A DNA stretch of 64,000 bases from the NCBI RefSeq assembly GCF_022878925.1, contig NZ_CP084626.1, forward strand, positions 2,356,001 to 2,420,000, in the 5' to 3' direction. Positions 51,973 to 60,903 of this stretch are shown here, piece after piece. The translations under genes and the position numbers were made by a program. A model generated the notes under the pieces. That model was not told the DNA's origin, did no database searches, and saw only the letters and a program-made list of their open reading frames with translations. The DNA comes from Caballeronia sp. TF1N1. GTDB lineage: Bacteria; Pseudomonadota; Gammaproteobacteria; Burkholderiales; Burkholderiaceae. Position 1 is the stretch's first letter. The number at the start of each line of letters is the position of its first letter.

Positions 51973-53126
51973 ACGCCGAGCTTCACAGTGCTGTGGTTGC
52001 AAAGGTGCAGCAACCGATTGGCGAAACTATCGAGATTCGCTAGTTGAAACGGATTGACCGAGTCGATTACACGCTGGGCTCGTGCGCGATAGTCAGCTAG
52101 CGATGCGTCGTGTTCGCGAGCAGCCAATAAGAGTTGCCGGCCGCCCTCTTGCGCGTTGAAATCCGGGTAGTAGTAGCCCGCGTCGAGCCAAGGCGAGTTG
52201 TGCACCAGCGGATAGCCGCCATACAAGACGTCAAGATAAAGATAATTCTGGTCGTTTCCCCATTGGTGAGAGACGACGGCATCTGCGTACTGCGCCATGA
52301 AGCCTGCAATGTCATTTCGACCGTGAAATGTTGCCTTGCTGTCTTTCACGATGTTGAGCGAATTCGCCATTTGCACGAGCGTCGGATGATCCTTCATGTG
52401 CAGCGAGTTGAGCACATGCATGTGCGACACGCTCGAAGGTACGGCTCGATAAGCTTCTTCGCATACCAACATCGGAATGCTCGACGTCTTCACAACTGAA
52501 ATGTTCGGCTCGAACATTGCGACACGAAAGCCCTGCGCATGTGGTGGATCTTCCAATGAAGTTCCGCTCCGACGCTGATATCCGAAATGGAGTCCGTGTT
52601 CGCTTACTTCGGCAATGCGTTGTTCGAGAAACTGCGGATGCCAGATGAATGGCACAAGATGAACATCGCAACGGTGGAGCGTACGCATCATGGGGATTGA
52701 CAATCGATCTTTCGGCATCAACCAGATTTCGTCATAGCGGTCCGGCCGCATAACGTGAACCGGTTTATCGAAAACGGGCGCCTCGATCAGACCAACGTAG
52801 GGCTGCCCGCAGCAGTAATAAACCACCTTCTTGCCGCGTGCGCGCATTAGATCAAGCCACTGGGTATCCAGCGCACCACCCATCTCGAAAATCACATCGA
52901 CATGATTGGTTGCGTCCGCTGCGCGCATGATGCGCACCTTTCTTGACGACAGATCGACTTGCGGCGGCATCGCGTTTTGATCGCCAACATCAATCAACGA
53001 AACGCTTTCTACGAACGGCAACCGTTGGAGAGCTTCCGCCAAGAAGATGACATTTTGCCCAAGCCCGTTCTGCCAGATGTTCTGTCCTTGATGCGTTACG
53101 ACAGAAATTCCGATTCGGATTGTCAT
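51969..53126 (-). CDS. DUF2827 protein, predicted GT-B-type glycosyltransferase (paralogue 3)
   Basis: 385 residues, first gene of the trio. N-terminus IRIGISVVTHQGQNIWQNGL, central FEPNISVVKTSSIPMLVCEE, C-terminal SHQWGNDQNYLYLDVLYGGY, then PLVHNS and EGGRQLLLAA. Here the acidic residue before the Gly-Gly-Tyr-Pro is Asp rather than Glu. The operon lies upstream of the adhesin and runs in the same direction, which is the main hint that these proteins modify it. Confidence 0.82.
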   Translation of the reverse strand: MTIRIGISVVTHQGQNIWQNGLGQNVIFLAEALQRLPFVESVSLIDVGDQNAMPPQVDLSSRKVRIMRAADATNHVDVIFEMGGALDTQWLDLMRARGKKVVYYCCGQPYVGLIEAPVFDKPVHVMRPDRYDEIWLMPKDRLSIPMMRTLHRCDVHLVPFIWHPQFLEQRIAEVSEHGLHFGYQRRSGTSLEDPPHAQGFRVAMFEPNISVVKTSSIPMLVCEEAYRAVPSSVSHMHVLNSLHMKDHPTLVQMANSLNIVKDSKATFHGRNDIAGFMAQYADAVVSHQWGNDQNYLYLDVLYGGYPLVHNSPWLDAGYYYPDFNAQEGGRQLLLAAREHDASLADYRARAQRVIDSVNPFQLANLDSFANRLLHLCNHSTVKLGV

Positions 53127-54750
53127 TAGTTGTTATCCCAGAAATGACGAAGCGCATTTTCAGAAATTGAAACGCTGCGCTGTTGGCTTTGCGTTTGAGA
53201 GACTGCTGTGCCCAAAGACGCACGCGTTGCCATTTGCCAAACGCTGATGGAAAGCAGGAGAGACCGTAATCAAGCGTTTTTGCCGGGGGACAAAAAGCGG
53301 ATTCCTTGGTCAAATATATAGAAGAACACCTGAAATTCCCAGTGAACCTGACGGTTTATGAGAGTCGTCCTATGACGGTGCCAGGGTTCTAGTCTGCCAA
53401 CGCTTAAAGGCAGTCCGGCAGGCTAAAACGTCCGACCGCTTTCGGTGGAAAAGCTAAGAAGTGTCGGGGCGATTAGCTCGAAAGAGCGTGCGGGAGATCG
53501 GCGCAAGAAAGCGTCGCCACAGTTCGTAACGATGTCTCGCTTTGTATCACCGAGGCTCGTCTTGACAGCACGATCCTATGCCACGCCGCACTGCCTCGAT
53601 GTCCGCGCCCACCATGTCGGCAAGATTCGCCAACTCGTTCATGAACGAGATACGCGTCGCAAGCATTGCATTAGCAGCGTTTTGGTTGCGACGAATGAAA
53701 ATGCACGAATGCGCGCACCGACGCCAGCACAGTGCAATTCGGTGGCCTCTGTTACTCTGCTATAGCGTCGAGGTGCGGTTCGAACCAATACATCGAGCCA
53801 TGTGTACTTGTTCCACTTAGGAAGAAGCGACGGCGCACTAGGTGTCGAATCGGGCCTATTTCGCTTCGCGTCGCACGTCGCTTGTTGCTTGCTTATCGTT
53901 GCTCGCTCGCAAGCGTCAGCAAATGTCGAGTCTTGCAGAAGCAGTTACTTCCGGTTCAGCATCCTGCGATCAAGTTCGTTTCTCTGTTACCTGCTTTCAG
54001 CCATCACCAGTGCGGATACCATGATTATCTTTGTCTTAGCTCGCTCTTTTTATACTACTAAAATCGTTCGTGTCCGTGGATCACGAATTCAATTATCCGA
54101 CGGCGTATAGCGGAGAAAATTCGCAGAATCTGTTTATTAAAATCCACACCTTTCTTAGCCTGTCTTAATGAATTGGCGAACAGTACTGGTTTGAACCAAA
54201 TCGCTCAACAAACGAAACCATCGGGCCGTTTCGCACGTTGAGCCAAATTCTATTTTTAAGATGCTCAATTTAACTTAGAAGCATCAATTGAAATTTTAAT
54301 TACACATCGTCTGCATCTTGCCGTGATGCAGCCAGTGGTGCGGAGTCACTCAACGATGGCTTGCTCGAGCCGTTGGTTCTGACGGGTAAGACTAAAAACG
54401 TCGACGACCAAGTGCTGAACTCTTACTCAACACGACACAACGCTTAACTCGTCAGTGTCAGCCGAAATTTGTTGAAGAACCCCAAGCATTTTGAAGGATG
54501 AGCTCTTGGGTCCTACGTCACCGCCATCAAGGGTGTGTGCAGAACGGGCGTGACGCACAAAAGTAGAAGTCGATATTTGAAGCGTACGTCGAAGATGAGG
54601 GCCGACAAGAACCGGCGAGATCGGAAGAGGGCTCGTTAAGCGAGTTCCACCACGAAACGCGAGCTCGGCTCAAGGCACGTTACCTTCGCACAAAGGACGT
54701 GCCCCAAGAACAGACTCATATACAACAGAATGACACCTCAGCCCAGCAAC
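53127..54750. other. Gene-poor, decayed region
   Basis: About 1.6 kb with many stops in all frames, lower GC and no intact gene. Apart from the ugd remnant (53570-53680) I recognise nothing in it. It must also contain the promoter for the DUF2827 operon. Together with the broken adhesin it suggests loss of a longer surface-polysaccharide or glycosylation cluster. Confidence 0.55.
53570..53680 (-). pseudogene. Remnant of UDP-glucose 6-dehydrogenase
   Basis: One minus-strand frame reads [20 protein letters not shown], then [16 protein letters not shown]. This is the central dimerisation-helix signature of UDP-glucose/GDP-mannose dehydrogenases (Ugd), about 35 residues. Similarity stops sharply on both sides and a stop codon follows within eight codons. 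The flanking sequence has no Rossmann motif or catalytic cysteine. It is a relic of an enzyme that makes UDP-glucuronate for surface polysaccharides. Confidence 0.75.
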
Positions 54751-55383
54751 TCACCCCTGCGCCGCCAACTCCGTAGCCGCCCGCGCCAGCCTCGTAACCT
54801 CCTCCCAATTCTGCGTAGCCAGCGCAGCCTTCGGCGTCAACCAAGACCCGCCCACACAAACCACATTCGGCTGCGCCAAGAAGCTCGTCGCCGTCTCGGC
54901 GGTAATCCCGCCCGTCGGACAGAACTTCAAGTTGGGAAACGGCCCATGGAAAGCCTGCAGCATCGGAATTCCACCCGCCTGCTGCGCCGGGAAAAACTTC
55001 ACGATTTCATATCCAAGTTCCATCGCCGTAATGATGTCGCTCGGGGTCATCACGCCAGGCAGCAATGGCAAGCCCGCATCTTGCGCAGCCTTATGCATGT
55101 CTCGCGTCAAGCCGGGTGACACACCGAATTGCGCACCCGCCTTCTTTGCCTGTGCACAATGCTCGGGTTTCGTGATCGTGCCGACGCCCACGACGATATC
55201 GTCCGCAAGCTGACTCGCCCGCTCGATTGCCGCGATACCCGCGGCCGTGCGCAACGTAATCTCCAACACCTTCACGCCGCCAGCATGCAGCGCGCGCGAG
55301 ACGTGCTCGCCCTGCTCGACCGAATCGAAGGCAAGAACAGGAATGACAGGACCCAGACGGACGATTTCGCTTACCGTTTTCAT
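54751..55383 (-). CDS. eda: 2-dehydro-3-deoxy-6-phosphogluconate aldolase
   Basis: Last Entner-Doudoroff step: KDPG to pyruvate and glyceraldehyde-3-phosphate. 210 residues from ATG 55383, preceded by GGAG. The active-site features are Glu41 and Arg45 in LEITLRTAAG and the Schiff-base Lys129 in GYEIVKFFPA. The phosphate-binding CPTGGI follows. It lies 85 bases after edd on the same strand, so the two form the edd-eda operon. Confidence 0.95.
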   Translation of the reverse strand: MKTVSEIVRLGPVIPVLAFDSVEQGEHVSRALHAGGVKVLEITLRTAAGIAAIERASQLADDIVVGVGTITKPEHCAQAKKAGAQFGVSPGLTRDMHKAAQDAGLPLLPGVMTPSDIITAMELGYEIVKFFPAQQAGGIPMLQAFHGPFPNLKFCPTGGITAETATSFLAQPNVVCVGGSWLTPKAALATQNWEEVTRLARAATELAAQG

Positions 55384-55468
55384 GTGATACGACTCCTGGT
55401 GTTTGATGCGGCGCCGTTGTCTAACGGCCAAGCCGCGAGGTTTGTTTCAGGCAGCAACGGCCTATGAC

Positions 55469-57358
55469 TCAATGTGTCGCGTGCGCCTTCACGACATCGG
55501 GCGAGCGGTGCGACGGAGCAGACGCGGCGTCAAGCAGCGCGCCAAACACCGACGCGCCCTCTTCCGCTGGCAACGCCGCGTGACGGAACACGCCGAACAG
55601 CTCACGCCCGAAGCCCGCCTCGTTTTGCGCCTGATGCAGCGGCGCCTCCACTTCGCGCGCCGCCCATTCATCGGCATCGATATCGACGTCGAGCACGCCC
55701 GACGGCGCATCGATCACGATCATATCGCCCGTGCGCACCTTGCCGATCGGACCATGCAACAACGCTTCAGGCGATATGTGGATTACCGCGGGCACCTTGC
55801 CCGATGCGCCCGACATGCGCCCATCGGTCACGAGCGCCACATGGAAGCCCTGATCCTGCAACACGCCGAGCAACGGCGTCAATCGATGCAACTCCGGCAT
55901 GCCATTCGCGCGCGCGCCCTGAAAGCGCACGACCGCCACGAAATCGCGCTTGAGCTCGCCCCTGTCGAACGCCTCCTGCACTTCTTCCTGCGAATTGAAC
56001 ACGATAGCCGGCGCCTTCACCACGCGATGTTCAGGCGCAACCGCCGAGATCTTGATCACACCCCGCCCGAGTTTGCCTTGCATGAGCCGCAAACCGCCAT
56101 CCGGCTGAAACGGCTCGCCAATGCTACGCAGCACCTTGCTGTCATGACTTTCTTTAGCGCCATCGACCCATTGGAGCTTGCCGTCGATGAGCTTCGGCTC
56201 CTTCGTGTAATGCGACAGCCCATGACCGACGACCGTCTGCACGTCCTCATGCAGCAAGCCGCCTTCGAGCAGATTGCGCACGAGGAACGCAACGCCGCCC
56301 GCCGCGTGAAAATGGTTCACATCGGCCTTGCCGTTCGGATAGATCTTCGCGAGCAGCGGCACGACCTGCGACAGTTGATCGAAGTCGTTCCAGTCGATGA
56401 TGATCCCCGCCGCGCGCGCAATCGCCACCAGATGCAGCGTGTGATTCGTGGAGCCGCCCGTCGCCAGCAACGCGACGATGCCGTTGATGATCGCTTTCTC
56501 ATCGACGACGTGGCCAATCGGCGTGTAGTGGCCGCGTTCGAGCGTGATATCCAGTACGCGACGCGCGGCCTCGGCGGTAAGTGCATCGCGCAACGGCGTA
56601 TGCGGATGCACGAACGCAGCGCTCGGCAGATGCAGGCCCATCACTTCCATCAGCATCTGATTGCTGTTCGCCGTGCCGTAAAACGTGCATGTGCCGTGAC
56701 CGTGATAAGCCGCCGCTTCCGCTTCGAGCAATGCGTCGCGGTTGCATTTGCCCGTCGCGAACTCCTGACGAACCTTCGCTTTGTCGTCGTTGGTGAGGCC
56801 GCTCGTCATCGGACCGGCGGGCACGAAGATGGTCGGCAGATGTCCGAACTGCAGCGCGCCGATGGCGAGACCCGGCACGATCTTGTCGCATACGCCGAGG
56901 CACAAGGCGGCATCGAACATGTTGTGCGTGAGCGCCACGGCCGTGCTCATGGCGATGACTTCGCGCGAGAACAGCGACAACTCCATGCCAGCGTTGCCCT
57001 GCGTGATGCCGTCGCACATGGCCGGCACGCCGCCCGCGAATTGCGCAATACCGCCGTGCTTCTGCGCCGCCTGCTTGATGATGTCGGGGAAGCTCTTGTA
57101 CGGCGCATGCGCCGACAGCATTTCGTTATAAGAAGACACGATGCCGATGTTCGGCTCGCGCACCGCCTTGATCGCGAACTTTTCCTGCCCTTCGAGACCC
57201 GCGAAGCCGTGCGCGAGATTGGCGCACGACAACGCGCCGCGCGCCGGAAACTTGCCGCGCGCGGCGTCGATGCGCGCCAGATAAGCCGAACGGGTGGACT
57301 TGCTGCGTTCGATCACGCGGTCGGTGACCTTCTTGAGTTGCGAATGCGGGGAAACCAT
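55469..57358 (-). CDS. edd: Phosphogluconate dehydratase
   Basis: Entner-Doudoroff dehydratase converting 6-phosphogluconate to KDPG. 629 residues, from an ATG preceded by AAAGGAGC. It belongs to the IlvD/Edd Fe-S family: ligand cysteines are expected in GVCDKIVPG and in the segment near [14 protein letters not shown]. The length is the Edd rather than the IlvD form, and the adjacent eda and divergent hexR confirm the function. Gluconate from gntT/gntK at 35-37 kb would feed it. Confidence 0.95.
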   Translation of the reverse strand: MVSPHSQLKKVTDRVIERSKSTRSAYLARIDAARGKFPARGALSCANLAHGFAGLEGQEKFAIKAVREPNIGIVSSYNEMLSAHAPYKSFPDIIKQAAQKHGGIAQFAGGVPAMCDGITQGNAGMELSLFSREVIAMSTAVALTHNMFDAALCLGVCDKIVPGLAIGALQFGHLPTIFVPAGPMTSGLTNDDKAKVRQEFATGKCNRDALLEAEAAAYHGHGTCTFYGTANSNQMLMEVMGLHLPSAAFVHPHTPLRDALTAEAARRVLDITLERGHYTPIGHVVDEKAIINGIVALLATGGSTNHTLHLVAIARAAGIIIDWNDFDQLSQVVPLLAKIYPNGKADVNHFHAAGGVAFLVRNLLEGGLLHEDVQTVVGHGLSHYTKEPKLIDGKLQWVDGAKESHDSKVLRSIGEPFQPDGGLRLMQGKLGRGVIKISAVAPEHRVVKAPAIVFNSQEEVQEAFDRGELKRDFVAVVRFQGARANGMPELHRLTPLLGVLQDQGFHVALVTDGRMSGASGKVPAVIHISPEALLHGPIGKVRTGDMIVIDAPSGVLDVDIDADEWAAREVEAPLHQAQNEAGFGRELFGVFRHAALPAEEGASVFGALLDAASAPSHRSPDVVKAHATH

Positions 57359-57469
57359 CGGAGCTCCTTTGTCTCACTCCCGGCGTGCTTGCCGTCGAGG
57401 TATTGGGTTGGACGTCGCGAGGACTGGCAGCTATCTGATTATTTTGCGTCGTGCCGTGAAACGAAATGT

Positions 57470-57488
57470 TAGTAGAAAAACTACAAGC
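57470..57488. promoter_or_regulatory. Putative HexR operator (edd-proximal)
   Basis: GTAG and CTAC arms around five A residues, within the minus-strand reading TTGTAGTTTTTCTACTAA. This fits the TTGT-spacer-ACWA type of palindrome known for HexR in other proteobacteria. About 110 bases before the edd ATG. Confidence 0.5.
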
Positions 57489-57589
57489 AGACAACTTGCG
57501 ATCCGCCTTTATTTGTTAAGCGTTCGCGTATCTGGCGCTTTTACCGGCAGAGAACTCAGGGAAATCCCCTAAACCTACACATCGGATCG

Positions 57590-57604
57590 TGTAGTAAATG
57601 TACA
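57590..57604. promoter_or_regulatory. Putative HexR operator (hexR-proximal)
   Basis: TGTA and TACA arms separated by seven bases, flanked by A residues (TACAAAG). Similar to the first site and 55 bases before the hexR ATG, suitable for autoregulation. Confidence 0.5.
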
Positions 57605-57658
57605 AAGCAGCGATCAGCTATAGTCGCAGGCAATTTTCCAGCATAGGCGAGATTCCCG

Positions 57659-58498
57659 ATGTTGCTGTCCCAAGTCGAGGCGATGCGAGAACAATTGCGC
57701 CCTTCGGAGCGCAAGCTGGCCGACTACGTGCTCGAAGCGCCGCGCGAGGTACTCGACTTGTCGATGACCGATTTTGCGGCGCGGGCCGGCGTCAGTCAGC
57801 CGACGATCGCGCGCTTCTGTCAGGCGTTGGGCTTTTCCGGCTTTCGCGAGTTCAAGATTCGTCTTGCTCAAAGCGTGGCAGGGGACGTTCCCACGGTTTA
57901 TCGCGATGTCCGCAGCGACGAGCCGCCTGCGGGCGTTGCCGCGAAGGTTCTGGACCGCACCATCGGAGCGCTGATCCAGGTGCGCAACAGCTTGTCGTCG
58001 GACAGCGTCGCCGCCGCGATTGGCGTGCTGGCCAACGCGCGTCGCATCGAGTTCTATGGCGCGGGCGGATCGGGCATCGCGGCGCTGGATATGCAGCACA
58101 AGTTCTTCCGCCTCGGCGTGCCGTCGGTTGCGTATTCGGACCCGCATACCTATACGACTTCGGCGGCGCTGCTCGGACCCGGCGATGTCGTCGTCGCCAT
58201 TTCCAATACTGGCCGCACAAAAGACATTCTCGACGCGTGCAAATCGGCAATGGATCGCGGCGCGAGCGTGATCGCTATCACGCATGGCAATTCGCCGCTC
58301 GCGCGCATGGCGAATATCGGGCTTTTCGCAAATGTCGACGAAGACACGGATATTTTCTCGCCGATGACTTCCCGCGTATCGCACTTGGCCATCGGCGATA
58401 TTCTCGCGGTCGGCATGGCGTTGGCACGTGGCCCTGAGTTGGCTGCGCGTCTTGCCGAGGCCAAGGATGTGCTGGAACGAAGACGCGTCGACCTTTGA
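57659..58498 (+). CDS. hexR: HexR, MurR/RpiR-family repressor of the Entner-Doudoroff genes
   Basis: 279 residues. An N-terminal HTH (about 1-77, DFAARAGVSQPTIARFCQALG) is followed by a SIS sugar-phosphate isomerase domain (about 120-250, RIEFYGAGGSGIAALD and VVVAISNTGRTKDIL). HexR proteins release DNA on binding KDPG. It is divergent from edd-eda, the expected targets. In many Burkholderia relatives this repressor is fused to glucokinase; here it stands alone. Confidence 0.9.
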   Translation: MLLSQVEAMREQLRPSERKLADYVLEAPREVLDLSMTDFAARAGVSQPTIARFCQALGFSGFREFKIRLAQSVAGDVPTVYRDVRSDEPPAGVAAKVLDRTIGALIQVRNSLSSDSVAAAIGVLANARRIEFYGAGGSGIAALDMQHKFFRLGVPSVAYSDPHTYTTSAALLGPGDVVVAISNTGRTKDILDACKSAMDRGASVIAITHGNSPLARMANIGLFANVDEDTDIFSPMTSRVSHLAIGDILAVGMALARGPELAARLAEAKDVLERRRVDL

Positions 58499-58604
58499 TC
58501 GACGCAGCACACCGGCCGCGAATGTGACAGTTGGTTCAATCGGCTTACTTTGCCAGTACGATCATTTAGTATGAGCTTCAGCGATTAAGTGATCAGTAGA
58601 GCAA

Positions 58605-60464
58605 ATGGAAACCAGCGGCGTATTTTCACTTGAACGTTTCGAGTCCTGTATCAATGGCGAAGACTTCGATGAAGCTCTCGCCCTGTTCGGCAAGTTCTCG
58701 GAACGGTTGGCAAGATTTCCGTATATGAATCTGGCCGACCTCATGTCCCACGGCGACGCCCGAGCGTTCGCCAATAGATCCGAGTCGGACGAGCATTTCG
58801 CCAGCCGCGTTTGTCATGCTTTAGGAAGCATGCTCGTGAATCCGCGATTCACCTGGACCGACGTTCGTTTGCAATCGTTGCAAGCGCAGCGTTCGCTCAT
58901 CTGGAGCATCGCGGCTGCCACGTCGCCCGGTCATACCGACCATTTCGTGCGTGAGTTGCTTGCTCGTCGTCAAAGCAACGCCGACGCATCCACTCTTTCT
59001 GCCGACACCGCTCGACGCCTGAGCATTCTGTACAGCCCGGAATCACGCATCGACCTCGATATCGCGCAACTTTGGAACGCCGACCGCGCTTCGGCGTTGA
59101 GTCTTGCCATCGGTATCGGAGGAGAACAATTCGGCGGCAGCGCGGTTGCGTGTGCACGACGCATCCGCTTGCTCGAATGGCTGACCGGCTCGATCGACAA
59201 ACTGAATGAGTCGCCGCCGCTCGATCTGACGAGTCTCTGGGCGCTGTATATGCATTGCACTTACACCGAGGGAAACCGACATGCCGTGAAACAAGGCATC
59301 AACGGTCTCGTGCGCCTGGGTCTTGCGAATTTCGGGCTGACCGATCTCGATACGACCAAGCCACCACCCGAGCGCGAACGGAACGCACCTCCGCTCATGC
59401 TGGTCGTCGCGGAAAGTTTCAACAGCGGGCATTCGATCGTGCGAACGCATTCCGCAACGCTCGCTGCGGCAAGACGTTGCTTCGAAACAGTCGCGTTCTG
59501 CGCACCTCGCTCTATCGACGATGCGGGTCGTCGGGTATTCGATCGAACTATCGATCTCCCGGAAGGCGCCAACGTGCTCGACCAAGTCCGCCTCATTCGC
59601 GACTTCGCGCAAACGGAGCACCCAAGCGTGCTGTACATGCCGAGCGTGGGCATGTCGGTTCTGACCATTTTCTTGTCAAACATCCGCGTCGCGCCGCTGC
59701 AAATTGCGGCGCTCGGGCACCCGGCGACGACGCATTCGGACTGCATCGACTACGCCAGTGTCGAAGATGATTATGTCGGCGACCCGGCTTGCTTCAGCGA
59801 AAAACTCATGCGGCTGCCGAAGGACGGACAGCCTTATATCGCATCAAGTTTATTGAGCGCGGTTCCGGCCCGCACGCCGGTTGGCAAGAACCACACTGAC
59901 ATTGCCATCGCCGCGACGCCGATGAAGTTCAATCCGTCCTTCTTCACTGCCTGCAGGGCAATCGTGCAGCGGGCAGGGCCGCATGTGCATCTGCATTTCA
60001 TTGTGAGCGGCAGCAAGGTGTTCACCTTGATGCACCTGAATCGCGTGCTGAGCGAGTATCTTCCTTTTGGCTCATTCACGATCCACGGTTTCTTGCCCTA
60101 CGATGAATACGCCGAACAGCTCGCCAACATGGACATGTTCCTGAGCCCCTTTCCCTTCGGCAACACAAACGGAATCGTGGATGCCTTCACCGTCGGCTTG
60201 CCCGGTATCTGCAAAACGGGACCGGAAGTGTTCGAGCATATCGACGGCGCGATGTTCGCACGCGCGTCGATGCCGGAATGGATGGTCGCAACGACTGTGG
60301 ACGACTACGTTGAGGCTGCTGTCCGGTTGGCGAATAACCGGGATGAGAGAGAAGCGCTACGCGCGTGGATGCTTGAAACGAAAGTCGTGCAACGCTTCTT
60401 CGAGGGACGGCCGGAAGTATTCGGCGAAATGGCGCTAGCGCTACTTGAACAGCGCGACGCGTGA
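58605..60464 (+). CDS. HMW1C-like (GT41) cytoplasmic N-glycosyltransferase
   Basis: 619 residues, nearly the length of Actinobacillus NGT (620). An N-terminal all-helical domain (1-255) is followed by a GT-B catalytic region. Landmarks: SFNSGHSIVRTHS with His276, ALGHPATTHSDCIDY (369-383), DDYVGDPACFSEKL, Lys441 in ATPMKFNP, His494 in FTIHGFLPYDEY, and FGNTNGIVDAFTVG (518-531). These sit at or next to the positions I recall for ApNGT His277, Lys441, His495, Asn521 and Asp525. The enzyme would attach hexose to Asn in N-X-S/T sequons of adhesins before secretion. It is a single gene after hexR. Confidence 0.85.
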   Translation: METSGVFSLERFESCINGEDFDEALALFGKFSERLARFPYMNLADLMSHGDARAFANRSESDEHFASRVCHALGSMLVNPRFTWTDVRLQSLQAQRSLIWSIAAATSPGHTDHFVRELLARRQSNADASTLSADTARRLSILYSPESRIDLDIAQLWNADRASALSLAIGIGGEQFGGSAVACARRIRLLEWLTGSIDKLNESPPLDLTSLWALYMHCTYTEGNRHAVKQGINGLVRLGLANFGLTDLDTTKPPPERERNAPPLMLVVAESFNSGHSIVRTHSATLAAARRCFETVAFCAPRSIDDAGRRVFDRTIDLPEGANVLDQVRLIRDFAQTEHPSVLYMPSVGMSVLTIFLSNIRVAPLQIAALGHPATTHSDCIDYASVEDDYVGDPACFSEKLMRLPKDGQPYIASSLLSAVPARTPVGKNHTDIAIAATPMKFNPSFFTACRAIVQRAGPHVHLHFIVSGSKVFTLMHLNRVLSEYLPFGSFTIHGFLPYDEYAEQLANMDMFLSPFPFGNTNGIVDAFTVGLPGICKTGPEVFEHIDGAMFARASMPEWMVATTVDDYVEAAVRLANNRDEREALRAWMLETKVVQRFFEGRPEVFGEMALALLEQRDA

Positions 60465-60477
60465 AAATGGCAAGCAG

Positions 60478-60894
60478 CTAAAAAGGCTTGACCACGACAA
60501 GCAACGTCGCGCCTAAAAGACCCAGCACCGGCAATTCATTGAACATCCGATACCACTTGTCCGACCGCTTATTCTCGCCACGTTGAAACGTGTGCAGCAA
60601 GCGCCCGCAATAAGCGTGATAAACGATGATCAGCGCAACGACGGTGAGCTTCGCATGCAGCCAGCCCTGCCCCGCGCCAATGCCTACCACGAGCCACAAC
60701 CAAAGCCCGCACGCCAGGGCGGGCACCGCGATGAACGTCATGAAGCGAAACAGCTTGCGCGCCATGAGCAGCAAGCGAGCGGTTGCAGCCGCGTCCTTTT
60801 CCATCGCGAGATTCACGAAAATGCGCGGCAGATAGAAAAGCCCGGCGAACCACGACGCGACCAGCACGATATGCAGCGATTTGATCCAGAGCAT
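60478..60894 (-). CDS. hemJ: HemJ-like protoporphyrinogen oxidase / CopD-family membrane protein
   Basis: 138 residues with four predicted membrane helices. HemJ marks are SLHIVLVASWFAGLFYLPRI at the N-terminus, LHAKLTVV in the third helix with a conserved His-Lys pair, and RMFNELPVLGLL near the C-terminus. HemJ oxidises protoporphyrinogen IX in haem synthesis. Annotation pipelines often call these CopD family. Convergent with the N-glycosyltransferase gene; proA lies just beyond its stop-distal side on the same strand. Confidence 0.75.
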   Translation of the reverse strand: MLWIKSLHIVLVASWFAGLFYLPRIFVNLAMEKDAAATARLLLMARKLFRFMTFIAVPALACGLWLWLVVGIGAGQGWLHAKLTVVALIIVYHAYCGRLLHTFQRGENKRSDKWYRMFNELPVLGLLGATLLVVVKPF

Positions 60895-60903
60895 CGCGTA
60901 ACC

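Larger units (their letters stand above)
57359..57658. promoter_or_regulatory. Divergent edd/hexR control region
   Basis: 300 bases between the edd and hexR start codons. It has no gene. It contains two HexR-like palindromes, one nearer edd and one nearer hexR, consistent with repression of both directions. Confidence 0.6.

Noticed and set aside
53445..53820. Plus-strand frames of 80-106 codons in the decayed region
   Set aside because: They lie opposite the ugd remnant, have no ribosome-binding site and no recognisable protein.
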